Assembly: GCA_018806985.1 (NCBI GenBank) | Contig: JADANN010000024.1 | Location: 431,265-495,264 of the forward strand | From: Angiostrongylus vasorum | Lineage: Eukaryota; Nematoda; Chromadorea; Rhabditida; Metastrongylidae | DNA: 64,000 nucleotides | Direction of reading: 5' to 3' | Part shown: piece by piece, positions 22,112 through 33,012 of the stretch | Position numbering within the stretch: the stretch's first letter is position 1 | Layout of the letters: every line of letters starts with the position of its first letter | Translations under genes and position numbers: made by a program | Notes under the pieces: generated by a model | Told to the model about the DNA's origin: nothing | Databases searched by the model: none | What the model saw: only the letters and a program-made list of their open reading frames with translations

Positions 22112-22355
22112 AAAATCAATGCGCAGTGGTTATTGGTGATGTGCAATAAACACATGGTCGCTAGTTCGACCCTGCTCGCTGAACTTACTCAACATTCCAA
22201 TCTTCCAGGCCTGACAGATTGGCCTGAAACTTGTGTACGAGAATAGGAACAATGGACTTCAGTAGGCACTACAAGTTGTTTAGAACAGAAATACATAGAA
22301 TCCATCTCAGCGATGCTACGAATGGAGTAGAATTCATTGGGAATCCCTAAGGAAA
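22112..22355 (+). repeat. Family A-like SINE, diverged copy
   Basis: The tRNA-like head has TGCGCAGTGGTTATTGG (A box) and CTAGTTCGACCCTGC (B box) about 40 bp later. A core remnant, GATTGGCCTGAAACTTGTGT (about 22218), and the tail CGATGCTACGAATGGAGTAG (about 22311) follow. The tail variant recurs at 24182-24225, so a subfamily exists. Confidence 0.6.
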
Positions 22356-23254
22356 CCCACACTATACGATCTAGTTTCTTCTTCAGGCAGAAGACAGGTC
22401 GCCTTTCTTTTCTAGATGATCACCATCATGTTTCTGTATCAGTTCAAAGGTTTAATCTTTTCATGCCCTTATAATGGGTTGAACTAGAATGTTTTAAGAT
22501 TTTCAACCAAAGGTTGTTCATCGGTAACTTTATAATTTTGTCCAGATTACTCGCCAAACTATAAGCTGATCAGAAGCCTCATAGGTATCCAAACAGTGAT
22601 TATTCTGCTTTATTCCTTCTCAAGGATCAAGTTTTCGATGGCGTCAAGTTCGAGCGTAGTGCTTGTTGACAGAATGGGTCGCTGTGAACTCTCAAGGGAG
22701 AGAACGGAATTAAAGTTATCCATCAGTCCTGTGTTTGACGTCGAAACCTCTGCGGCTTCTCCGTTCTCAAAAAGCAGTTTTCATTATGTGTAATTTTTTT
22801 TGTAGCTTATTTTGATAAGAAACTTCAAAAAAGAGAAAAAAATGGTAGATGCGTAGGGAAGCTGATAATGATCGTCGCAGTAGATAAACGGTGAAGCCTG
22901 AACTATTCCTCTCTATCTTTCGCTTTCTCTCTTCCCTTCTTGCTCTATCTCTATCTTCCGCCTCTCTCTTTCTTTCTACCTCCCTCTCGCTCTCCTTCTC
23001 TCACTCTCTCTATATATATACATATAATATAATATACATATGCGAGTTGTCACATGCTGAGTTGACCGAAGCCTTATTTCACTAATGAATGTCATTTGCA
23101 TTCGGGTTTTTTGAGATAGAAAAAACAAACCAGTAGCATTTTCAGAGTTAATGGGCTTTCAAAGCCACGTACGTTGGACCATGCTGATGACATCTTTTAA
23201 TTGCTTCTATAATTTTTGAATGTAGCTGGATTTCCTGAAAAATACCTCAGTAAC
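22356..23254. other. Unique DNA with pyrimidine microsatellite
   Basis: No gene recognised. The small frame at 22637-22790 (MASSSSVVLVDRMGR start) has an ATG but no motif or homology I can name. Confidence 0.45.
22908..23042. repeat. CT-rich and TA-rich simple repeats
   Basis: An imperfect CT/TCTC tract (22908-23012) passes directly into an alternating TA/ATA tract (23011-23042). Confidence 0.75.
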
Positions 23255-23460
23255 CCCCAAACCTCAGAGGTTTAGCGCCTAGTCATAGCTGAAGACTAGT
23301 TCTATTCCGAACTATAATACACAACGGTGGGTTTAGTTTTCATCACAGCGTCTTTTGTTGAGAAGTTCAACATTTCCATTTGAAAGCCTAGCTAAGAGTG
23401 AACTTGACACCCAGAGAATCACTAACATTCTAGAGGAAACCTAACCGCAAATTAGCACTC
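23255..23460 (+). repeat. Family C repeat, degenerate copy
   Basis: GGTTTAGCGCCTAGTCATAGCT, then AAGCCTAGCTAAGAGTGAAC (about 23383), then ACCCAGAGAATCACTAACAT follow the family C block order, but the hairpin and 3' half are lost. Confidence 0.5.
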
Positions 23461-23899
23461 AGATCCACCTTGGATTCGTAAAAGGCAGGAAGCAGCCTTT
23501 AGCGAATTACCTCGTAATGGCTTAGCATGACTGATCTGAGACATGCGGTATGGATCTGGATGAAAAACAGTCCAGATTGTTAGGCAAACACTTTTCTTTT
23601 GCCTATTTGGAAGTGAATCTCTTTCTTTTGAGGGAGTCAAGAGCATTTTCCATATTCGTTTCATCGCTTTCTCACCAAACTCGTCACTAATGTAGATGAA
23701 TTTGCATCGGAAATGGCTGGGTTAATGAAAAGCAGACGTCGAAGAAGATGCCCTTTGAACCAGATGGTTTAACGGGAATGAAGGGTAATTGTTTACCATG
23801 TTAATGATGGTGACTGAGACCTAGTTAAATACTTCGTTGGATGACCGCAGTAGACTTGCTAATTTGGATATTTTGTATATTAATTGCGTGTAGCGGTCT
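23461..23899. other. No recognisable feature
   Basis: Unique DNA; a 70-codon minus frame at 23452-23664 has no motif I recognise. Confidence 0.45.
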
Positions 23900-24225
23900 T
23901 GACTATGGGCGCAGTTGTTTGAAGTGCTCTACAATGCACACTATGTCGATGGTTGGACTCGCCCTAGCTAACTAAGCCCTCCTGGTATCCGGGGTCAACA
24001 AATTGGTGTCAGATTTGTCTCAGAGAATAGAATGATTGACTTTGTATATAGGAGGGCTCAAGAAAGTCATTGTTTAGGCCAAATTTGCATTCATTCAGCT
24101 ATACAATGCTGCGAATAAGTATGCTTTCTTTGATAAACTTGCACGAGGTTGATAAACATTTTTTATTCGGCTAACGTCTGCTAACGATGCTACGAATGGA
24201 GTAGAATGCATTGGGAATTTCTAAC
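23900..24225 (+). repeat. Family A-like SINE interrupted by family D piece
   Basis: The head contains GGGCGCAGTTGTTTGAAG (A box) and TGGTTGGACTCGCCC (B box). The core is CCGGGGTCAACAAATTGGTG (about 23981), followed by AGATTTGTCTCAGAGAATAG. Near 24118 the tail is interrupted by about 50 bp of family D end (CACGAGGTTGATAAACATTT and TTCGGCTAACGTC). The SINE tail CGATGCTACGAATGGAGTAG then resumes. Confidence 0.6.
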
Positions 24226-25124
24226 GACGTCTGTTAGTGGGGAAAGCGTTGTGGTTTTCTTCAACCCCTTTCTGTATTAACATATACTAGGCACCACTAT
24301 CGGAGCGTTGATACGATTAGTTTTATAAGCGTCAATTCAAAAAGGTGAACACAGTCTATCGAAATCTCTTTCGGCTTTCGTTCTGCCGATCTGGTAATGC
24401 CCGTTTATATCGATTTGAAAGGGCAGTATACGAAAACAATAGAAAAACAACTTTCATAACTGTATATGTGACGCCTTAAGTTTTTTTCTCAGTTCATTCC
24501 ACGTGTCTTCCTCCCATTTCTAACTGTCTCATCACAAGGGATTTCGCTCGCTTCGCTTCCATATGTAACGTTTTGAGCTTTCCTCTTCGTACCGTATGCT
24601 GAGCGTATTCACCTAAATCGAGTGTATGCGGTTGCCTGCAAGCATGCAGAGGGTGTAAGTAGTCTGATGAATACTTCTTTTTATTGTTTCTATTTTAGAA
24701 GGTACTAAAAAGATATCTAAGGGCTTTCGTTTGAATCTTTAATTTAGAGAATCTTCAAAACTTAACACTCTTCGCAGCCAGAGCAGCAGTTGTTGCTGTT
24801 GCCAAAGTTCATACTACTAGGACTTTTAGTACTTCTCTAATGAATAGACCTTGGGGTACTTCTTCTCCAATCTTTAGTTAATGGAAATTGTCTTCATGTT
24901 TTGTATATACACGTTTGTTTTGAAAACTATAATCACCTAGATTGGAAATCATTTGTTGCGGAAGTGTAACAACTACACTTAGCAGAAACCTTGTTCATAC
25001 GATAGCGTTCTGCAGATATTTCTCAGTTACTTTAGAATATCTACATTCATTCAACCAAAGCATGAGTAACCGATATTCCACTACATTCATGAGCTTACAC
25101 GAGGTTATTACGGAAATTTATTGT
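24226..25124. other. No recognisable feature
   Basis: AT-rich unique DNA; I see no family repeat and no convincing coding frame. Confidence 0.5.
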
Positions 25125-25746
25125 GTCTAGTGCTTCGGCGCCTTCTACTTTTTCACAACTGCATTGATTCGAATCGGATGTCCACAGCAGTTGTGAATTT
25201 TTTCCGGTGTGGATCTTCGTAGCCAATCGAACAGAACCAAGCGGAGTGGAATTCAGTGGACCGCGACCGCAGGAAATTCAGTATTAGTACGTCTTCATCT
25301 TCGTATCGGGTCGAATCTTATTCAGTGAAGCACCGTTCCACTGACGCAACCTCATCCGGCAGCGCTCTTTTATAGTGTTTGCTTTTCGCTATGTGCCAGC
25401 TAACATAATACCGACTGCTGCAGAATGGATTGTCCGTTGAAAAACAAGTTCTCATCACCGGACAATAACCATCAGTAACAACCGTCCTGTATAAAAGAGC
25501 GTTGCAGCGTGAGGTGGCCTCATTTGAGCGGTGTTCCAATGTAGAAGATCCGTCTCGGTACGACAACAAAAACGCTGCATTTAGAAGACAAAGAACTGTG
25601 GACCATCGACTCGAATCATCGGCTATGAAGAAGATGAAGACGTCGAAATGTTAGCCGGATAGAATTCGTATAACAAACTCGTGTTAGCTTAATAATCCAG
25701 AAAGGTATTAGTTGTTAACGCCGAGGTTAAATGACCGTCGATTTGA
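25125..25746. repeat. Family D foldback element, long form
   Basis: The right arm (about 25520-25746) contains GAAGAAGATGAAGACGTCG, then AAATGTTAGCCGG, AACTCGTGTTAGCTTAA and the outer GCCGAGGTTAAATGACCGTC. The left arm (about 25125-25330) is a diverged inverse of it. The middle (25355-25520) is reverse-complementary to 58990-59160 (GCTCTTTTATAGTG / TCTTTTATACAGGG blocks). No transposase frame is visible, so if this is a DNA transposon it is non-autonomous. Confidence 0.6.
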
Positions 25747-26164
25747 AAATTATTCCCCACACTATTTACTGAGGAGATAGTCAGTGAATCTGCGAAAAGT
25801 TGTACAGGAGCTTGGAACCTTTCACTTACCCTTTCCTGCAATGAGTGTGGTCCATCCGGACATGTTTTTTCTATCTACATTCTTTAGTCTGTCACTAATC
25901 CGTGTTTTAATATGTTGACATTGTTGGTGTGGGTTCGAACCAGCGGACTTGATCGTGTTATTGAACGGCACTCTACTACTGCGCTTCCCGTGCTTTAGAA
26001 GAAATGTCACCGAAGAGAATAACTTTAGCGAATAAAAAAGAAAAACTCATGGATCTTTATAAGCACGAGCGTGAAAGAATTCACCGAAATCCAGTAGGTG
26101 ACTTTACCAATTAATATAAGGAAAATCGGTTTTGGTTTAATTATTATGTCAACTAAAATAAATA
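25747..26164. other. No recognisable feature
   Basis: Short unique segment between two family D elements. Confidence 0.45.
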
Positions 26165-26415
26165 CTTCAAAACCGACTCTCCTTTAACCTCGGTATTACT
26201 AATCATCATGCATTCTTTCCTTGATAAGCTTACACCAGATTGATAAACAACTTTTATTCGGCTAACGTTCCGACGGTTTCTTCTTCATCAGAGCCGACGA
26301 TCCGAGTCGATGATCGGCGGTTCTTCTCTGTCTCGATGTGGCGTCTTTGCCTTCGTATCGAGTTGTGTCTTCCTCAGTGGACCATCTCTCGAATGAGGCA
26401 CCTACGAATGAGGTC
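26165..26415 (-). repeat. Family D element, one-armed copy
   Basis: It begins with the outer block CGACTCTCCTTTAACCTCGG, then ATTACTAATCATCATGCATT, AAGCTTACACCAGATTGATA and TTCGGCTAACGTTCCGACG, then a TCATCAGAGCCGACGATCC block and ATCGAGTTGTGTCTTCCTCA. It closely matches 46378-46570. On the minus strand the motif reads CTGATGAAGAAGAAACCGTC followed by GGAACG. Confidence 0.7.
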
Positions 26416-26754
26416 GAGTGAATGGTGCACTCGTAAGAGAGTAAGAAAAACCGAACGTTTTGCGCCATATTACCTAATCAAGAGTTGCCTAGTTTCCTAA
26501 ATGAATATAATATTTTAAAAAATTTCATGCACAAGAGGAAAAGGCTTTATCGAAAACTTGGTAATCAAGGAGAAATGAAGAGAACAAGCAAACGAAATAA
26601 TTGAGACGTTAGTTTATGTTATCAAACAACCAGCAAAGATTTAAATTGATAACATTTTGTTAACATCACTCTATATGTTTTTATCCTATTCGGATATTAA
26701 ATGTTTTTCACCCAGAATCATTTTTTTTAGTGTTATCTTAATTCTCTTCGAATA

Positions 26755-27129
26755 GAGTGGAAAGCACAGTGGTACTGCCGTCCGTCATCACGAGTAAGGT
26801 GATAGTTCAGTTCCGCTCGTGCCAATCAAGCACTTCACCCCTTCAGGGTCAGGAAATTGGTACTGGACTTGTCTGGGGGAAAAATTACTCTCTGTAATCC
26901 ATTAGGGATTGCTCCAGCATGGTTATCTCAAGACCCCACGCAGAATTGCTCGACAAGCATTCTCCGACATTCAAGATGAAATGAAAATGCTCAAGCAGCA
27001 GCCGAAGGCACACGTAAAAGTTGGAAGATCTTCCTGGACAATGGATGCGGGGAAATGAATCGAATGTGAGAAGTGCCGCACAGTTGGGATCCGCATAGTG
27101 GACGCGAAGACGGTTCATATAAAAAAATT
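26755..27129 (+). repeat. Family B SINE, full length
   Basis: The head has an A-box-like AAGCACAGTGGTACTGCC and a weaker B-box region. The shared core is TTCAGGGTCAGGAAATTGGT then ACTTGTCTGGGGG (26851-26881). The body has GAATTGCTCGACAAGCATTC and CATTCAAGATGAAATGAAAA. It ends with TTGGGATCCGCATAGTGGAC and GGTTCATATAAAAAAA. It matches 31370-31745 along its length. Confidence 0.82.
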
Positions 27130-27221
27130 TTTAATTCTGTAATGGGACGAACTTTCAGCACCTTAGGTTTAATGAAGTGCAATTCAAGAAGTTTTTCAAG
27201 AAAAAAAACGAAAAGGTGATG

Positions 27222-27300
27222 GAGAGAGAAATGGAGAGGTAGAGAGAGAAAGAAAGAGAGAGAGGTGGAGGGAGAGAGAAAGTGAAAGAGATAGAGAGAA
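27222..27300. repeat. GA microsatellite
   Basis: A purine tract of GAGAGA with AAAG, GGTG and GGAG interruptions. Confidence 0.8.
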
Positions 27301-27427
27301 ATGTAGTAACTGCTCTCAGTTATCCATTGTCGTTATGATAGCTTAACGATTCGCCTTTCAAAAATACAGACGGTTTTTCCGTTCCTAATTGTGGCCGTTT
27401 GGAATAACTCGTGAAGTGCTAATGAAA

Positions 27428-27505
27428 TAGCTCGCGTATAGCGCAGTAGCTAGAGATCTCTTCAATACACATCTGCCGTTTGATTCAACCCTGCAGTGAG
27501 CAGAA
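27428..27505 (+). repeat. Family A-like SINE, tRNA head only
   Basis: GCGTATAGCGCAGTAGCTAG (A box) is followed about 30 bp later by CGTTTGATTCAACCCTGC (B box). No core or tail can be traced, so it is a truncated head or a separate tRNA pseudogene. Confidence 0.5.
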
Positions 27506-27707
27506 ACACTGAAATAGTACATAGGAAGGAGTGGGCAAGTCATTGCATGAGTGAAATGTGCTTGCCATCACGTTGACGATGAATTGAGTTCGAATGAATG
27601 ACAATTCGCTGAGGGATTGAAGAGACAGAAGGACAGAGATTTCCTCACTTCATACCCCAAGATTTCTTGCGAATATCCGATTTTTGTTCCTCATAGTTTT
27701 CGTACGG

Positions 27708-27972
27708 GTGCGTGTGGCGCAGTGGTCGGAGGTGCCCTGCAGCACACACGCAGAATCCATCCCGGCGCCCACGGCCAACCAAGATTTCATTGCTCCGGGG
27801 TCGGCAAATTGGTACCAGACCTCTGGGAGTATAGCAGCACTGGCTCGAGACATCGGTAGGCCACCACGAGTAATTTGTAAAGACAAGATATGCATTCAAT
27901 CACCTCCAACGATACTTAGTGAAGTCGAATGCATGGCGCATCCCGTAGGTCGTCAACGCCTGAAGCTTTATC
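27708..27972 (+). repeat. Family A tRNA-derived SINE, near full length
   Basis: The head is GTGCGTGTGGCGCAGTGGTC with CGCAGAATCCATCCC at the B-box position. The core is TTGCTCCGGGGTCGGCAAAT and TGGTACCAGACCTCTGG. The tail is ATATGCATTCAATCACCTCC, GCATGGCGCATCCC and TCAACGCCTGAAGCTTTATC. The B box is damaged, so it is probably not transcribed by RNA polymerase III. No clear target-site duplication. Confidence 0.85.
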
Positions 27973-28630
27973 GATATTAAACGGAACAAGACAATCAACG
28001 TACATCGTGATGTGTCCGACACCACGTACGGTTACCCGCGAGATCCATGCTGAGAGCTTTATCCTTTATTTTATCCATCGTTTTCGTCACTTGGCATATT
28101 AGTGACCTATACCTTTGAAAATCTTTAATTGTTGATGGGTGATTCTAGAGTCCACATTGGAAACAGACTAGTGTCTTGAACACTATGAAATTAGTGTATA
28201 ACTTCGAAAAATGGTAGACTTTGTGAGATTATTTATTAAGACGAGAAATTTCAATGACGTTGAGCCAGATTTATGCTCCATTTATGTAAATTCATCGAAA
28301 CGACCTCGAGAAAAAAAATCGTAGAATGGCAGTTGATCTCACACGCAAGAAAAGTTCGACGACATGGGAAACAATGAATTGAATGAAAGAGAAGCTGAGA
28401 TCCCCACAATATATGACGTTGGGTCATAGAAATAGACAAAAAAAGGATTAAGAAAACAACTTCGTGTTGTACCATTAAGGACAGCTTTTAGAACCCGATA
28501 AACTTGCTAACTATATCTTACGAACTGTCCTTGTTTAAGCTAGTGTCAGGTTGGTATCTGTTCTTTTACAACTACGATGGCTTACTACGTTTTCGCCTAT
28601 TTTAAAACCAAGAAGTACTATACCAGACCA
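27973..28630. other. No recognisable feature
   Basis: Unique DNA, no supported gene or family repeat. Confidence 0.5.
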
Positions 28631-28635
28631 TATTT

Positions 28636-28690
28636 GGCATTATTATTATTCTTGTAGTTATTATTACTGTTGTTACTATTATTATTACTT
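28636..28690. repeat. TTA/ATT microsatellite
   Basis: An imperfect trinucleotide run (ATTATTATT, GTTATTATT, ACTATTATT) directly abutting the RTE fragment. Confidence 0.7.
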
Positions 28691-29512
28691 GTCATGTGGA
28701 TGTGGTTCATCGTACCTAATCCTTTTCGAAACACTGCTTGCTCACATGGTTGTCCTTCACCCAGTGTTGTGTCAATCCTATTAAGGATGACTCAAGTGAA
28801 AAAGTTCGTAGAGGATCGACAGTAAACAGATTGGGCGATAGTTGCCATGGATATCATAGAGGTGTTACCCTTCTTAAACAACAGTACGGTCCTGCTGGTC
28901 TTCCACGGAGTAGGAACTTTGCATTCAGACATATAACGAGTGAAGAACCAGGTCAATATATTTTATGAGGCCTGGAGCAACATTCTCCAGGTGTTTACAT
29001 ATTATCCTGTGCGGACATGGTGTCCTTCGATTTTCCACCGACGAAGCAGCATCTCAGAATTCTGAAGGGAGGACTGGTACTACTACATATCCATCCTCCT
29101 TATTTAATGCGAGTGCGGAAGAACGTGGCTATCGGAGAGGTTTGAGTAATAATCGTGTGTGATTTTCTCAGTTGTTTTTCTGGACGGTGTAGCTGTTCCG
29201 TCTGGGAGTGGAGTGCAATTATGTTGGTTTTGTTATTGGCGAGGCTACGTTGGGCTTTGCAAATGGGGAAGGAATCCGAAGCTCCGACCTATATAAACGA
29301 TCAAACATCAGATATGCCGTTCATTATGCGTCGAACCAATGGGCAAGAGCCGTGAATGACTGGATTCGTCGGGATATCGAACGTACTGCGGGAAGACCGC
29401 TGACCCATTGGTCAGTGTTCAACACGACCTTATGAGGAAGGTATGATGCTCAACAAGTCCCTAGAGCGAGCAGAACCCAGTGGGCTACTCTTACACGCGA
29501 CAGGAACGAATG
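28690..29512. mobile_element. RTE fragment with inverted 5' part (twin-primed)
   Basis: Positions 28690 to about 29264 are RTE sequence in minus orientation, aligning with 14310-14830 of the minus copy (equivalent to 9215 down to 8665 in the plus copy). From about 29265 to 29512 the sequence switches to plus-oriented RTE, aligning with 10046-10340 (GAATCCGAAGCTCCGACC, CAGAACCCAGTGGGCTACTC). The outer end of the inverted part is the more 3' element position and the junction is the more 5' one. That is the order expected from twin priming during target-primed reverse transcription. The last 70 bp of the 3' end are missing. No functional protein is encoded. Confidence 0.85.
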
Positions 29513-30160
29513 AATCTTAGTAGTTGTTTTCTGTGCTTGTGATCTGATATGCTTTAAGATGAGGAGGCTTTTTAGGGAAACATGATACATCGAATTTTCT
29601 AGAGGTACTCTATTCATGAATGGCTGTTGGTGGACTTTTCATCCATTCACTGTTTAGAGAACGAAGCACAGTTAAGACGAAACGCTGTAGACATAAACGA
29701 CTATGAAAATTTCTTTTTATAATAATCATCAACAACTTAACCTTTAGAACACTTCATACTTTTGATTTCGATGTTACTGCACTTCTTTCGCATTAGTGTT
29801 GTTAATTTTTCCTCACATGAAGTGAATATGTCATGCGGTGAAAGAAGTGCATCGATGTCCCCAGTGACATTTTCGTCAGTGATTAATGCGAAAATCTGAT
29901 CTGTCTTGAATAAGAATGAATGAAAGAGGAATGGAAAAAATTCGAGAACAAGAAACAGATTTCGTTATAAAGAAGGATCATGGAGAAAAACAGGATTAAA
30001 GATGATTTGGTAATATGCTTGTTCTAACTACCCATTTTTTTCCATAGTCCATATTTGACGGGTGCATTGACATGCGGAGTTATTGCCAATGTAGGAACTC
30101 GATGTCTCTATCCTTCTAAACAAGCTAACGATTTGTTTATTCTATTTTATTTTTATATGG
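29513..30160. other. No recognisable feature
   Basis: Unique AT-rich DNA; no gene or repeat family supported. Confidence 0.5.
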
Positions 30161-30161
30161 T

Positions 30162-30495
30162 CCGTCTTCACGTCTACTGTGCGGATCCCAGCACTTCTCA
30201 CAATTCGATCATTTCCTCGCATCTATTATTGTCCACAAAGATCTTTCAACTTTTTACGTGAGGCTACGGTTGCAGCTTGAAGATTTTCATTTCGCCTTGA
30301 ATGTCGCAGAATGCTGGTCGAGCAATTCTCCCTGGAGTCCTGAGATAGCCGGGCTGAAGCGTTTCCAAGTGGATTGCAGAGTGTGGTTTTTTCCCAGACA
30401 AAGCCGGTACCAATTTCCCGACCCCGGAAGGATGAGAGGCTTGGTTGGCCCGAAGCGAAATCCTATTATCACCGTGCTCGTGATGACGGACATTT
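30162..30495 (-). repeat. Family B SINE, near full length
   Basis: Reverse orientation: the tail block CGTCTACTGTGCGGATCCCA, then CTTGAATGTCGCAGAATGCT, GGTCGAGCAATTCTCCC and the core complement GTACCAATTTCCCGACCCCG (about 30410). The head region ends near GTGCTCGTGATGACGG. It matches 37955-38285 closely. No conserved open frame. Confidence 0.82.
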
Positions 30496-31365
30496 TAACG
30501 AACATTTTAACACAACGATATTACTAAGACTATTACTATTGAAAACGATAATGACATGTCCCAATAAGCATGTTGTGTTCTTTTTTATTAGACGTGATAT
30601 TCGTTTGATCAAATTCGGGGCACTATCATCACCAGCATTCTGCATCCAGTCCTTAATTAGATTAATGGCGAGTGAAACACGGATTTTTTTTCTTTCTCTC
30701 AGTACAATTAAGATCATGGGAACCAAGAAATTCTACTGAAAAGAGTTACTGCGCCACAGCGCTCAGCATTATCGGTTATAATTCGCTTGATCATTAAATG
30801 AGTCGAGCCACCATCATTAAGGACTTCATTCGCCCATGACAGTTCCACTCGTTCAGTGAAGGTTCTAGCTAAGGCGATAAAACTTTGTGTTGAACTTTAG
30901 GATCTTTAATACGGCTGTTTTTGATTCGCGAGAGCACTAACGGATGTGAGAAGGGAAGGAGGTTGTGAATATCATCGTCGTACGGATGAATTTCTTTTGT
31001 TGAATGCGACTCCGAATTCGCTTCTTCCATTGTGATTCCCACTCACATGATTACATTCATGAGTAGCTCTACGATGAATAGTTCTCAGTTAACGTTTATG
31101 AAACCTAGTGCATTTATATGGTTTGATTTGAAATTCCGTGTTTCGAAATGAAGTAAGTCGCAATTCTGTTTATGGAAAATCTGTTCTATAAAGGAATCGC
31201 GTAACGTTTTAAATAAACAAGAACGCGATCGACATATGAACTACAATACTGGACGAGTTTATCATTTTTTGAACGAGTTTAGCACATCGCACAAGTTGTT
31301 CTCGTCCTGATCGTTATCGGTTCTCTCATAAATTACACTTGGCAGAGTGTCTATAAGACTACATT
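30496..31365. other. No recognisable feature
   Basis: Unique AT-rich DNA. Confidence 0.5.
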
Positions 31366-31369
31366 TCTC

Positions 31370-31745
31370 GATGGAATGGGCGTACAGCATAGTGGTAGTG
31401 GTGTCGGTCATCACTTGCATGGTGCTAGTTGGATTCCGGTGCCGGCCAACTAAGCCTCTCATCCCTCCGGGTTCGGGAAATTGGTACCAGATTTGTCTGG
31501 GAAAAAAATTACTCTATGCAATTCAATTGGGAACGCTCCAGCCTAGTTATCTCAGGACTCCAGGAAGAACTACTCGACCAGCGTTCTACGACATTCAAGA
31601 TGAAATGAAAATCCTCAAGCAGCAACCGAAGCCACTCGTAAAGTTGGAAAATCTTCAAGGATAATGGATGCGAGGAAACGAATCGAATGTGAGAAGTACT
31701 GGGATCCGCACAGTAGACGTGAAGACTGGTCATATGAAAAAAATC
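31370..31745 (+). repeat. Family B SINE, full length (reference copy)
   Basis: The head is TACAGCATAGTGGTAGTGG with GCTAGTTGGATTCCGGTGC at the B-box position. The core is CTCATCCCTCCGGGTTCGGG then AAATTGGTACCAGATTTGTC (31458-31500). The body has CAGGACTCCAGGAAGAACTA, ACATTCAAGATGAAATGAAA and GAAACGAATCGAATGTGAGA. It ends with GATCCGCACAGTAGACGTGA and CATATGAAAA. About 375 bp; no coding capacity shared with other copies. Confidence 0.85.
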
Positions 31746-31757
31746 TTATAGAGTTCC

Positions 31758-31761
<4 letters not shown>

Positions 31762-31808
<47 letters not shown>

Positions 31809-31812
31809 CATA
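31762..31812. repeat. TA dinucleotide microsatellite
   Basis: An AT/TA run of roughly 34 bp, then ACATATACATATATACATA. It adjoins the family B 3' end, so it may have grown from that element's tail. Confidence 0.85.
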
Positions 31813-32454
31813 TGCATATATCGACGGTTATTGGTCTATATCCATACTTATCATGTGTGAGTTGTGTTTTTATATAAATACGTCGGTATAATCGAAACCC
31901 CGCTTATGAACGAATTTCTTGGATTTGCTGTAAAGCTAATTGTCTTATCTGTTTTATTTTCATGAATGGCTTTTACTGGAATTCTCGTTAAAGGAAAAGC
32001 GTGGAATTGAGTAAATTCTTTGGTATAAACGTCACATCGACCAGGTCTCTTAAACTGGGCTGTGATCGCCAATAAGGTGTCTGTTCAGCGCAGCGTAGAG
32101 TTCCCTAAAATGAGCACGAACACTGTTTCCACATAGAAATTTCGTTGGTTCTTTTTTTTTACAGTATATCTTTCAATGTCATACTAGAAGTTGTTAGTGC
32201 CATGGATTATATACGAGTTTTCACTGTGATCAAGTGTCAAACCGCACCCCCTGGGGGTCAGTTCATCTTCTGTGCATATCAAGCTGATATGGGCTGTTCT
32301 TGCGGAACAACGCACTCTTTCACAGATGTTCTGCTCTCATTTTTATCAAGTTTGCAGCCGGATATAAAAAATATTGGAGGCCATTTGATAATGCGAAATT
32401 TTCAAACTCACTTCAGCTTTTTTTCCTCATCCGTTGAAAAGAATGGTTCCGGTA
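31813..32454. other. No gene recognised; one long open frame
   Basis: The plus frame at 32145-32531 spans 128 codons. Its middle (MDYIRVFTVIKCQTAPPGG onward, with several Cys) looks more protein-like than most in this window, but its end is encoded by the GA microsatellite and no domain is recognisable. Confidence 0.35.
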
Positions 32455-32456
32455 AT

Positions 32457-32503
<47 letters not shown>

Positions 32504-32504
32504 C
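32455..32504. repeat. GA microsatellite
   Basis: About 24 GA units with AAAG and GC interruptions. Confidence 0.85.
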
Positions 32505-32591
32505 TTTATATCCTTTACTGAATTGGGATGACAAAGGTTAACTGCCATTAATAGAGGTTGTCTATTTCGACAGAATACTGTAGAGAATGGA

Positions 32592-32662
32592 CGCGTGTAG
32601 CGCAGTGGTTAGAGGTGCCCTGCAACGCACGCGTTGACCTCTCAGTTATTAATCAACGTCAA
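32592..32662 (+). repeat. Family A SINE, internally deleted (head joined to tail)
   Basis: The head ACGCGTGTAGCGCAGTGGTT and AGAGGTGCCCTGCAACGCAC is well preserved. It is joined directly to a tail piece, TTATTAATCAACGTCAAACC, resembling the GATCAACGCC part of other copies. Core and body are missing. Confidence 0.65.
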
Positions 32663-32892
32663 ACCTGTTCTCCTTTTTTTACTGTAGGGAAAATTCACAA
32701 CATGAGTTGCATTTCGATGGTAAAGCTGCTTTGAAGTAGAAAAGAGTTGAAAGAGAAATAAACTCTACCCAATTCATTAATTTCCTTTGAAAAGCTATTT
32801 TCTAACCACTTTTCTTTCCTATTTATTTGTTTAACTCATCCTTTCATAAAACATTACACATGTTTTCTGTTATCATTCTTCTTCTAATGTGG
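32663..32892. other. No recognisable feature
   Basis: AT-rich unique DNA. Confidence 0.5.
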
Positions 32893-33012
32893 TAGAGCGT
32901 GCGGGACTTGCAGCACATTGGTTAGAGATGCTGTGCAAGACAAACAGGCTTATTTTTGTTCGACTCCTCGCCATTGGGCTAATGGACCCATCTATTCCCT
33001 CAGAGATCGACC
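32893..33012 (+). repeat. tRNA-like SINE head, diverged
   Basis: GACTTGCAGCACATTGGTTA (A box) is followed about 40 bp later by TTTTGTTCGACTCCTCGCC (B box). A core remnant may continue to 33012 but is not convincing. Confidence 0.45.

Noticed and set aside
31762..31812. TA repeat as origin or AT-rich regulatory element
   Set aside because: A simple dinucleotide microsatellite next to a SINE end is sufficient explanation.
32145..32531. 128-codon plus-strand frame
   Set aside because: The C-terminal third is encoded by a GA microsatellite (Arg-Glu repeats). The remainder has some Cys-rich sequence but no domain or splice signal I can support.
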